Of a DNA stretch of 37,970 nucleotides, positions 15,927 through 23,160 are shown piece by piece (the stretch's first letter is position 1; each line of letters starts with the position of its first letter). The stretch is taken from contig JACPPM010000282.1 in the NCBI GenBank assembly GCA_016191015.1, forward strand, positions 1 through 37,970. The letters run 5' to 3'. The translations under genes and the position numbers were made by a program. Under the pieces are notes generated by a model. The model was not told the origin of the DNA. It saw only the letters and a list, made by a program, of their open reading frames with translations, and did not search any database. The stretch is from Acidobacteriota bacterium. GTDB lineage: Bacteria > Acidobacteriota > CAIWXX01.

Positions 15927-18143
15927 TCAGCGGCCGGACAGCGCCCTGGCGGCCTCCAGCTCTCGCTCCGCCTCCGCCTTCCTTCCCATCGCAACCAGGA
16001 TGTCCGCCAGGACAAGATGCGCGAGCCTCTGGACATCAGGATCGTCTGACTTCGCAAGGCCCTCCCGCGCCGTCGCCTCAGCTTCCACGAGGTTCCCACC
16101 CGAATCGGCAATCGACTTCGCCAGCAAAACTCTGGCTTGCCCCCACCCAGGTCGCGCCGAGGCGCACGATCGCAGGTGCGGCAGCGCTTCAGCAGGGCGA
16201 CCTCGTTTGAGGAGGAGGACCCCGAGATTGAACAACGATTCGGCGTGTTCGGGGCTGGCCCTGAGCTCCTGTTGGTATTCGTCGAGAGCCGTGCCATCAT
16301 CCTGCTGCGCCTCAGCCAGCAATGCGAGGTCGTAGTGCAGCCCGGGAAGCCCGGGCCTGATCTTTCGCGCCGCATCGTACTCGTCTGCTGCCTCGCGCAG
16401 GCGCCCGAGTCCCAAAAGACATTCCCCGAGCCGCTTGTGCGTTTGAGCCTCATCCGACCCGACGGCGAGGGCGTCTCGAAAGAACGCGAGAGCATCATCC
16501 AGCCGATCGCCCTCGGCCGCGAGCTCGCCGAGCAGAAACAGCGCCCTCGGGTTCTGAGGATCCAGACGATGGAGCGCGTGGAAAGTCGCCTCGGCTGCCG
16601 ATCTCCGACCCAGAGCTTTCTGCGCCAGGCCGGCCCCGAACAGTCCTGGGAGAAAGTTGGGTTCCAAGGCCAGCGCGGATTCGTAGTGGCGCAGAGATAT
16701 TTCCAGTGCGCCTTGCTTGAAGTTGATGTTACCGGCGAGAAGGTGAGCTTCGGTGACAGCCGGGTCTTGCTTAAGGACCGCGCCGACCTTTTGCAGAGCG
16801 GCGCCGTAGTCCTTCTTGAGCGAGTCGTCAGAGGCGAGACGCAAGAGGTTGAAGAGGGGCAACTTGTCCTTGGGATCGGGCAACGGGGCAGCTTCACTGG
16901 AGGGAAGAGGCGCGCTGGCATAGCCGAGCGCACGGAGAGCATCGAGTGTTTCCGGGTCAGTGGAAACACGGGAAGCGGGGAGCTCTTTTGTCGAGACCTC
17001 GTCGAGATACGCTTTCATCGCCGGTGGGGGAGCGCCTGTGAACACGCTCCGAACTTCACCGGGATCTACCGTGAGGTCGTACGATTCCGGCCGGGTGGTC
17101 TGAACATACTTCTCCGTCAAAATTCGCGCGCAACGAAGAGCCGCCCAGCGATAGTGGAGCTGCGGGTAGAGACTCTCGGCGTAAGCGATCCGGCGGTGAT
17201 CGGGGTGGCCGGCCAGCAGAGGCAGGAGACTCTTGCCGTCGATTCCATCGGGAGGGGCGATGCCGGCGAGCTCCACCACCGTCGGTAGAAGGTCGACGGT
17301 GCGGACGAGGTCCGAGACTACCGTGCCGGGCCGCACGTTCTTCGAAACGACGATCAATGGGACCCTGATCGTCGAATCGTACACAAAGTAGCCGTGCGCC
17401 CCTTCGCCATGATCGCCGAGCCCCTCACCATGATCACTCGTGAAGACGATCGTTGTCGAGTCAAGCCGCGATCCCAGTCGTTCGACCAACAGGCCGATCT
17501 GGCTGTCCACGTAAGCAATCTCGGCATCATAAAGTCCGTACTGCTGACCCCGGTAGCGCGACACGTACGGCTCAGGTGCCTCGTACGGGGAATGCGGGTC
17601 GTAGAGATGAATGAAGGCAAAGAACTTCTTGGCACCCCTCGCGTCGATCCACTTCAACGCTCGATCCATCACTTCTCCTCCAGGGCGCTGGATGGCGTCG
17701 AACGCCTGATTCTCGTAACTCGATAGATCGAACTCGTCGAAGTAGTAGTCGAACCCCTGATTCAACCCGAAACGTCCGTCAAGGACATACGCCCCGACAA
17801 ACGCTCCCGTTTCGTACCCGCCCTCATGCAGCATCTCGGCCATCGTCCGTTCAGAGGGCGGCAGGTAGTACCCACCGTTATCCCTGACGCCGTGGTGAGG
17901 CGGATACTTGCCGGTGAGAATGCTGCAGTGGGATGGGAGGGTGAGGGGTACCGAGGCGATGCAGGTGTCAAATCGTGCCCCTCGCCGGGCCAGCGAATCG
18001 ATCGCTGGCGTGCTGACCCGGGTATACCCGTAAGCCGGCAGATGGTCGAATCTCAGCGTGTCAACCGAGATCAGGACGACGTTCTGCGCGAGGACGGTTC
18101 GCGCGGCGAGCCCACCCAGCAGCAGCCAGCACCTCACACGCAT
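15927..18143 (-). CDS. Sulfatase-superfamily enzyme with C-terminal TPR repeats
   Basis: About 738 residues from ATG 18143; a GTG directly before it is also in frame. The signal peptide ends about A19-Q20 (RTVLA/QN). The sulfatase domain starts at once: VVLISVDTLRFDHLPAYGYTRVSTPAIDSLA. The signature is T-L-P-S-H (Thr at residue 68-69) before CSILTGKYPPHHG, so Thr stands at the formylglycine position, as in many TPR-tailed members. Metal-site text is IVFTSDHGEGLGDHGEGAHG. From about residue 420 there are seven or so TPR units (EAHLLAGNINFKQGALEISLRHYESALALEPN and similar). The TPR part suggests docking to a partner in the periplasm. The GT-C gene follows 11 bases downstream. Whether it hydrolyses sulfate or phosphate esters or transfers a group is not decidable here. 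Confidence 0.88.
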   Translation of the reverse strand: MRVRCWLLLGGLAARTVLAQNVVLISVDTLRFDHLPAYGYTRVSTPAIDSLARRGARFDTCIASVPLTLPSHCSILTGKYPPHHGVRDNGGYYLPPSERTMAEMLHEGGYETGAFVGAYVLDGRFGLNQGFDYYFDEFDLSSYENQAFDAIQRPGGEVMDRALKWIDARGAKKFFAFIHLYDPHSPYEAPEPYVSRYRGQQYGLYDAEIAYVDSQIGLLVERLGSRLDSTTIVFTSDHGEGLGDHGEGAHGYFVYDSTIRVPLIVVSKNVRPGTVVSDLVRTVDLLPTVVELAGIAPPDGIDGKSLLPLLAGHPDHRRIAYAESLYPQLHYRWAALRCARILTEKYVQTTRPESYDLTVDPGEVRSVFTGAPPPAMKAYLDEVSTKELPASRVSTDPETLDALRALGYASAPLPSSEAAPLPDPKDKLPLFNLLRLASDDSLKKDYGAALQKVGAVLKQDPAVTEAHLLAGNINFKQGALEISLRHYESALALEPNFLPGLFGAGLAQKALGRRSAAEATFHALHRLDPQNPRALFLLGELAAEGDRLDDALAFFRDALAVGSDEAQTHKRLGECLLGLGRLREAADEYDAARKIRPGLPGLHYDLALLAEAQQDDGTALDEYQQELRASPEHAESLFNLGVLLLKRGRPAEALPHLRSCASARPGWGQARVLLAKSIADSGGNLVEAEATAREGLAKSDDPDVQRLAHLVLADILVAMGRKAEAERELEAARALSGR

Positions 18144-18145
18144 CA

Positions 18146-18385
18146 CTATACCATCGCCGGCGCCATGTTACTGCTCTGGTGCGACGTCGAGTAGCGATCG
18201 TCAATCACCGGGCTGATCACCGGCCGCCGCAAACCTCGCTTGCAACGGCGTTTCACGGCGCTCCAATACCGATGTGATTCTGGCTCCTTGATCCGCTTCT
18301 CGGCTCTCAAAACCGTATTCTCTGGAACCCACCTCCACACGTGATCACCAGTGTGGGTCGGCACGACACGCATCATCGTCTCCAT
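18146..18385 (-). CDS. Possible 79-residue basic protein upstream of the sulfatase-TPR gene
   Basis: ATG at 18385-18383 with GAAGGG five bases upstream. The frame ends in a TAG (18148-18146) that abuts the sulfatase start. The text is rich in Arg and Lys (RAEKRIKEP, AVKRRCKRGLRRPV). Tight spacing to the next gene supports translation. Codon use is less GC-biased at third positions than in neighbours, and no family is recognised, so it may be chance. Confidence 0.22.
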   Translation of the reverse strand: METMMRVVPTHTGDHVWRWVPENTVLRAEKRIKEPESHRYWSAVKRRCKRGLRRPVISPVIDDRYSTSHQSSNMAPAMV

Positions 18386-18852
18386 GCGTGCCCTTCGACG
18401 GACACCTTAGACCCGGTTGCGACTCCTCACAGAACGACGATTTCCCGATTCTTGATGGCGGCTCGCCCCCGTCGCGGAAGTCGGACGAGCCTTGACTCGT
18501 GCTTGAGAGCCGGGACATACTGCATGACTGGGTGTTGTAAAAGGTGTGGCGCAACGGGTCGGCTGACGTCGAAGGCGCCGCTGGTGCACCCACAGCATCT
18601 GCATCGTCGAGACAACCCGCTCCCGGAGCCAAGAGTAGGGGGGAAGAGTGGTGGGGAAGGGAATGACGCGCTCAACGCCCCGTCGGACATCTGCGAATGG
18701 AGTCCGCCGTCGCCGTCGCCGTGCAGGAGCGGACAAGAGGCTCGCGGGGCTGGGCCTCCCGGAGCACCCAAGGTGGCTCTAAACGACCAGGTCCAGGGTG
18801 GCATGACGAGCCTAGGTCGCCACGCTGCTCGCATGTCAACTGGCACGAGATT
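18147..18852. other. About 700-base stretch with no confident gene
   Basis: Between the sulfatase-TPR gene and the GT87-like gene. It holds the doubtful 79-residue ORF, an inverted repeat at 18335-18356 and purine-rich runs near 18635-18660. No transposase remnant, tRNA or clear promoter was recognised. The N-terminus of the following gene is uncertain, so the right boundary is approximate. Confidence 0.5.
18335..18356. repeat. Inverted repeat with a nested palindrome
   Basis: CCACAC and GTGTGG flank the perfect 8-base palindrome GTGATCAC followed by CA. Its position between divergent genes suits an operator, but nothing else supports that. Confidence 0.35.
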
Positions 18853-20064
18853 GTGATACAGCACACCAATCACCGTCGCATCGCCCTTCTCTGTATGGCC
18901 GGGATGTTGATCGCCGCCGCGCAAGTTTGCACGGCTCTGTGGCGTGCTGACACTGAAGGACAGGACATTTACTTCGCTTGGGTTGAGGGACGAAGGCTGT
19001 TGGCGGGAGAGAACCCGTATGAGCGCGTTTTGAGCGGCGATATGCGGAAGAACGCCAAATACGCGACTTACTTTCCCATCTTCTATGAGTTCTCCGCGGT
19101 GACTCAGGCTATGGGGCTCCGTCAGTACCCCGACTGGATCGCCGTGTGGCGGCTCGTATTCATGTTCTTCTATCTGGGAGTGGCATGCGTGCTCTTCTCT
19201 GTGCTGTCGGCTAGAGGGCAGCCACTCGCAGGTATCCTCGCCGCCGCTTTCTGGCTCTTCAACCGCTGGTCCCTCGGCCTGATCCGAGGAGCGCACCTCG
19301 ACTTCATCCCGATCTTTCTCCTGCTGCTCTCGTTGGGTATCTACGCGAGGCATCGTCGCGCCTCGCTTCTCCTCTACGGCATGTCGCTGGGGTTCAAACA
19401 GATCGCGATTTTCCTCGCTCCACTCTACCTGATCCGCGTCTGGCGCGAGGCTGCGGGGAGCACTGACACCCCCGGCCAAGACGCCAGGGCGAGCCGCGCT
19501 CGGGCATCTGTCCCTCTTCCTGAAACTCCAATCACTGACTCGGCCGTCTCGTCTTCATCACGGGGCTCCCCGCGTCGATCGGGATCGGGCCGAATCCAGC
19601 CGGTCCTCGCAGCCGGCGTCCTCATCATCCTGATCCCGCTCGCCACCTCGATCCCGTTTCTGGTCTGGAACGCGGAGGGGTACGTCCGATCGATCCTGTT
19701 CTCAGTTACGCGGAGTCCGGACGACCACTTCGGGATAGGGTCTCTCGACAGTCTCCTCGGCTGGTCCGGGTTTCCCGCGCGGCTACCGATGTTGTCGATC
19801 ATGCTGCTTGTGTATGCGCTCTTCGCACGCGGCAGGATCGGCATGCTCACCGGCGCACTGCTCGTGATGGCCATCTTCGTGGATTTCAACTCGGTCCTCT
19901 TCCCCCAGTATGTACTGTGGATCGTCCCGCTCATCCCCCTCATCATCTGCGACACTCTAGAATCCTCCCATCCTGGGAAGCCTTCTGCACGAGCCGAGGG
20001 GACGACACCGTCCACACGCGCGCGCGGTACGAGATCCACCGACTCACCAGAAAGCCATGCGTAA
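18853..20064 (+). CDS. Predicted GT87/DUF2029-type membrane mannosyltransferase-like protein
   Basis: About 403 residues if started at the GTG at 18853; ATGs at 18895 or 18904 (before LIAAAQVCTALW) are equally possible and the start is not settled. There are roughly eight to nine membrane helices. After the first helix comes GQDIYFAWVEGRRLLAGENPYE, the D-x(6-10)-ENPY signature of DUF2029 (alpha-1,2-mannosyltransferase-like) GT-C proteins. FKQIAIFLAPLYL and FPQYVLWIVPLIPL are also typical. A hydrophilic Ser/Arg/Pro-rich insert at about residues 200-250 and a similar C-terminal tail lie between or after helices; they look low-complexity and unusual. It probably uses a polyprenyl-phosphate sugar. 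It stands alone, with long non-coding flanks. Confidence 0.75.
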   Translation: MIQHTNHRRIALLCMAGMLIAAAQVCTALWRADTEGQDIYFAWVEGRRLLAGENPYERVLSGDMRKNAKYATYFPIFYEFSAVTQAMGLRQYPDWIAVWRLVFMFFYLGVACVLFSVLSARGQPLAGILAAAFWLFNRWSLGLIRGAHLDFIPIFLLLLSLGIYARHRRASLLLYGMSLGFKQIAIFLAPLYLIRVWREAAGSTDTPGQDARASRARASVPLPETPITDSAVSSSSRGSPRRSGSGRIQPVLAAGVLIILIPLATSIPFLVWNAEGYVRSILFSVTRSPDDHFGIGSLDSLLGWSGFPARLPMLSIMLLVYALFARGRIGMLTGALLVMAIFVDFNSVLFPQYVLWIVPLIPLIICDTLESSHPGKPSARAEGTTPSTRARGTRSTDSPESHA

Positions 20065-20535
20065 GGGAAGGGCACCGACATGCTCACTCATCCAGATGCG
20101 CGATCCCGGCGTATGTGAGTCGCGGGCTCCGTATCAATGTGTTTTCATAGAATTTGGGCGATGGTGGGCATTGGGAAGTCGCGCTTCCGGCGGTGACCGA
20201 GCAGGTCCACTCCAGCGGGGTAGTAGTTTCAATCGTGACGCCATTTCCGCGTGACATGGCCGAGGGAGGCTATCTCTCACGGATGAAATCTCGATCCGAA
20301 GCTCAAATGACTTCTGAGTGTCGTCGCTCATGCGTTTGGCGGTGTGTCCTCTGTATCCCCCAGGCCATGGGCGGAGAGGTAGTGGATGCGACGAAGGACG
20401 ACCGGCCCAGCCCCACTCTCACGCATGCCAGTGAGCTGCTTCACGTCCCCCGAGGGCCGCATGCCCATTGAGCATGCTGACGCACCCTCTGGGGCAGTCA
20501 CTGCCCGAGCACTACCGGTGCGCGGGGGGGACACG
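20065..20535. other. 470-base stretch with no confident gene
   Basis: Between two plus-strand membrane glycosyltransferase-like genes. Frames here are short and lack family features. An AT-richer patch near 20137-20150 (TTTTCATAGAAT) could hold a -10-like TAGAAT but has no matching -35. No terminator hairpin was seen. Confidence 0.45.
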
Positions 20536-22023
20536 ATGTGGTTGCCACTCGCAGCCATGGGAGTACTGTTGGTCTATATGCCGGCCTTTGGGGTGGGATT
20601 CTATGGTGACGATTTTGAGTGGCTTCAGTCGATCTATGGGGTTCGGCACAACCCGTGGCTTCTCCTCTCGCCCGCCAACAACAGTTTTTTCCGGCCCCTC
20701 GTCAAGCTGTCGTATTTCGTGGATTTCCTGCTATTCGGTACAGACCAAGTCGGGTTCGCCGCAACGACGGTGGCTATCCACATTTCGAACGTTATTCTGC
20801 TTGGTTTGCTGGTCAGAATGCTGGGCCGCTCGTGGCGCACAAGTGCAATGGTAGCGTTCCTGTGGGGAAGCTCGGCGCTCAATGACGAGGTGCTACTGAG
20901 CGCCGCCTGTCGTCCGGACTCCATCTCGTTCATGTTCATGCTCCTCTCAATGGTCATCTGCGCGCGTGCGGGCTCGCTCCGAGGGCTGGCGTGGCCAATG
21001 TCGATTCTCTGCGCAGGCTTCGCCGCCGGGTCCAAGGAGTCATGGGTCATCCTTCCGCTCCTAGTTTCTACGATGCTCTGGCTCGTCATGGGTGTGCGGC
21101 TCATCGACTCGGTTCGCCGGACTGTGCTTCTCTTCGGTGTGGCGCTGACCTATACGCTCTTGCTTGTCGGTGTGCCAGTACTCCGCCGGGACTTGTCGCC
21201 ACTCGGCTATGCAACGTGGGAGACTTCGCAGATGGTGCGCAAGGCCGCATACATGCCCCTGAAGTACGTAGGGCTCGGGGAGGGGTTTCAGGGCACTGCG
21301 CTGGAGATAGGTCTTGTTCTTGCGGTACTCACGGCGACCTTGGTAGTGCTTCACATGCTGCGCGCCAAGCTGGCTCTGTTTGGGCTCACCTGGATGCTGA
21401 TTGCGATCGCACCGACGATTCCGATTCACTACCTTCCGAATCGATATCACTATGTTCCTCTGGCCGGGCTCTGGATCGCCATCGTGGCGATCGTGGTTGA
21501 CCTGGTACCATACCTGTCTCGCCGGATCGGCCTTCGTGATTCCCCCCTCTGGGCCGGGGTGGTGTGCTGGTTGTTCCTGCACACTGCGAATCAGACGATC
21601 CTGATCAACTGGGACATACGCGACATGGTGCGCTACAGTGAGATTCACGCCCTGATAGTCGATGCGTTCGAGGGGGTCCGCGGGAAGTTGGGTGTGGGGA
21701 AGCTGTTTCTGTTCCGCAACGATGGCCGCCTTCGGATGCGCGACCGGATGCAGGCGGAGCTGAGCGGTTCACGGAAGCTCCTCTACGCGCGAGAAGGGTC
21801 GATTTGGCAGCTCATACGATTCGAGGCTCTGGCCGAGTTCAGTGAAGATGCCTTCGACTACAAGATCGTGGCTGTATCCCCAGCCGAGCTCCGGTCCGTC
21901 AGGGCGACAATTCCTCTTCTTGTCTTCACGGACGAAGGCTTCCGCTGGGATGCCGGTCTCACCCCCCCTGCAGCGCACCAGGTTCCAGCGGGCACGAGGG
22001 CCTACCGGAGAGTGCCTCGATGA
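20536..22023 (+). CDS. GT-C-type multi-pass membrane protein (glycosyltransferase family 39-like)
   Basis: About 495 residues from ATG 20536, which starts directly on the first membrane helix and has GGGGGGGA upstream; an in-frame ATG at 20461 would add a polar leader. The first helix is followed by GVGFYGDDFEWLQ, with the acidic pair GDD typical of GT-C enzymes, then NNSFFRPLVKLSYFVDFLLFG. There are about ten helices, with LPNRYHYVPLAGLWIA near the end of the membrane part and a soluble C-terminal domain of about 140 residues. It is a paralogue of the gene starting at 37082 (same GFYGDD, YRP/FRP, LLFGT and HLS/HIS order). The family is widespread beside polysaccharide genes. Donor and acceptor are unknown. 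Confidence 0.72.
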   Translation: MWLPLAAMGVLLVYMPAFGVGFYGDDFEWLQSIYGVRHNPWLLLSPANNSFFRPLVKLSYFVDFLLFGTDQVGFAATTVAIHISNVILLGLLVRMLGRSWRTSAMVAFLWGSSALNDEVLLSAACRPDSISFMFMLLSMVICARAGSLRGLAWPMSILCAGFAAGSKESWVILPLLVSTMLWLVMGVRLIDSVRRTVLLFGVALTYTLLLVGVPVLRRDLSPLGYATWETSQMVRKAAYMPLKYVGLGEGFQGTALEIGLVLAVLTATLVVLHMLRAKLALFGLTWMLIAIAPTIPIHYLPNRYHYVPLAGLWIAIVAIVVDLVPYLSRRIGLRDSPLWAGVVCWLFLHTANQTILINWDIRDMVRYSEIHALIVDAFEGVRGKLGVGKLFLFRNDGRLRMRDRMQAELSGSRKLLYAREGSIWQLIRFEALAEFSEDAFDYKIVAVSPAELRSVRATIPLLVFTDEGFRWDAGLTPPAAHQVPAGTRAYRRVPR

Positions 22024-22347
22024 GCACTCGATTAGGGACGGTATTGCAGCCACTCAAGTCCACCCGCGCAGCCCACGCGCACGGCCCCGATCTGACTGAG
22101 CGGTATCTGAGCGAACCGCATAGCTGGTTTCGTTGTGGGAACCCCCACCCGGGCCGTCGCAGGCGAAAGGCAGGCATTGTCCGAGACTCTTCTTGGACCT
22201 GGGGGGGCTCACTGGATTCGGGGAGAATCGCGCGGGCGGCAGTGGCACGGGGAGATATGCTCAACCGGCAGCCGATCGCATCCTACCTGAGCGGCGGGCC
22301 ATGGCGGGATAATTCTGGGGCCCAGTGACAAAAACCGCTACGAGAAT
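22024..22347. other. About 320 bases without a confident gene, upstream of the pilin control region
   Basis: A 102-residue frame starting at an ATGA overlap (22020) exists, but its text is Arg/Gly/Ser-rich and unlike a folded protein. A TGACAAA motif at 22326-22332 lies just before the palindrome that may control the pilin gene. Confidence 0.4.
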
Positions 22348-22362
22348 CGACAAAATTTGTCG
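22348..22362. promoter_or_regulatory. Perfect palindrome, candidate enhancer site for the sigma-54 pilin promoter
   Basis: CGACAAA-A-TTTGTCG is a perfect 7-1-7 inverted repeat centred about 106 bases upstream of the predicted start of transcription, the usual distance for an enhancer-binding activator. The TGTC core is also the core described for PilR sites in Pseudomonas. The link to a PilR-like protein is inferred. Confidence 0.45.
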
Positions 22363-22434
22363 TATCCAGCTTTGCTCGCCGATGCCTGTCCCTTGTTTCG
22401 TACAACATAGAACGGCCCCATGCCCAGTTAAGCA

Positions 22435-22450
22435 TGGCACCGTGCTTGCA
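22435..22450 (+). promoter_or_regulatory. Sigma-54 (-24/-12) promoter of the pilin-like gene
   Basis: TGGCAC-CGTGC-TTGCA matches the sigma-54 consensus TGGCAC-N5-TTGCW, with GG and GC ten bases apart. The start of transcription should be near 22461, giving a 30-base leader. An inverted pair CATGC/GCATG (22419-22436) overlaps its upstream edge. Confidence 0.8.
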
Positions 22451-22476
22451 GTGACTTAAATCGCCATGGCAACCAT

Positions 22477-22486
22477 AAGGAGGTGA
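22477..22486 (+). promoter_or_regulatory. Strong ribosome-binding site of the pilin-like gene
   Basis: AAGGAGGTGA, complementary to most of the 16S anti-Shine-Dalgarno tail, ends four bases before the ATG at 22491. It is far stronger than the sites of neighbouring genes, which suits a highly made structural protein. Confidence 0.8.
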
Positions 22487-22490
22487 GATA

Positions 22491-22964
22491 ATGGCGAAAA
22501 GGCTCAGCAAAGGATTCACACTGGTAGAGCTCCTGATCGTCGTTGCGATCATCGGAATCATTGCGGCGATCGCGATTCCGAACCTGATCACCGCCATACA
22601 GCGCGGGAAGCAGAAGAGGACCGTTGGCGACATGCGTAACATCGGGACTGCGATGGAAGAGTACATCGTGGACGAGGCGAGCTGCATTGCGAACACAGGC
22701 ACGGTCAACACGGCTCTGAACGTACCAATCTTCATACCGTTCTACATCAAGGTCATCCCGACGTTGGACGGTTGGAGGAGTAACCTCCAGTACAATCAGA
22801 ACGGTGCCTTCACGACCACCTTTAACTATTCGCTGTACAGCTTCGGCCGCGAAAAGGCGGCGGATGGCGCCCTGACGTTCGGTTTGGAATACGACAACAA
22901 GTCGTTCAACTACGACATCTATTTCTCTGACGGGCAGTTCACATACAGTCCGCAGCAGAAGTAG
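22491..22964 (+). CDS. Type IV pilin / GspG-like pseudopilin
   Basis: 157 residues. The class III signal is MAKRLSKG/FTLVELL: a short basic leader, cleavage after Gly8, Phe1 and Glu5 of the mature protein, then the hydrophobic spine IVVAIIGIIAAIAIPNL. After the helix come DMRNIGTAMEEY and a C-terminal part with DGWRSNLQYN, YSLYSFGREKAADG, YDIYFSDGQFTYSP. That order (DGW...Y...S.GR...DI.FS.G.F) matches major pseudopilins such as GspG, so it could act in type II secretion or a pilus. No gsp or pil machinery genes are adjacent; it is a single-gene unit with its own sigma-54 promoter, strong ribosome-binding site and hairpin terminator. A prepilin peptidase and assembly ATPase must be encoded elsewhere. 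Confidence 0.9.
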   Translation: MAKRLSKGFTLVELLIVVAIIGIIAAIAIPNLITAIQRGKQKRTVGDMRNIGTAMEEYIVDEASCIANTGTVNTALNVPIFIPFYIKVIPTLDGWRSNLQYNQNGAFTTTFNYSLYSFGREKAADGALTFGLEYDNKSFNYDIYFSDGQFTYSPQQK

Positions 22965-22975
22965 CCTTACGATTG

Positions 22976-23004
22976 GCGGCAGCTCGCCAGCGGCGGGCTG
23001 CCGC
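22976..23004 (+). terminator. Hairpin terminator after the pilin-like gene
   Basis: A 13-base-pair stem (left arm 22976-22988, right arm 22992-23004, one G-U pair) with a three-base AGC loop starts 11 bases after the stop codon. The tail is pyrimidine-rich (TCCCTTCTCTCC) rather than a pure T run, so intrinsic termination is likely but not certain. Confidence 0.65.
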
Positions 23005-23160
23005 TCCCTTCTCTCCCTCCCAGATTGCCCCCGGACAGATCCGAGAACTCCCGGCGCTCGCTTGGGCGTTTCCTTCGGCTGTCCGCCGGGTCACACTGAC
23101 GCCCGACATGAATCAAGTTTCATCAATGCGAACGTCGTATCGCGCTCCGGCAACGTGCCT

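Noticed and set aside
18427-19479. 350-codon minus-strand frame over the GT87-like gene and upstream gap
   Set aside because: Polar, repeat-free text without domain. The plus strand shows membrane helices and the ENPY signature.
22020-22328. 102-codon frame overlapping the GT-C stop by ATGA
   Set aside because: Arg/Gly/Ser-rich with no structure or family pattern; it covers the region before the pilin control elements. Kept only as a note.
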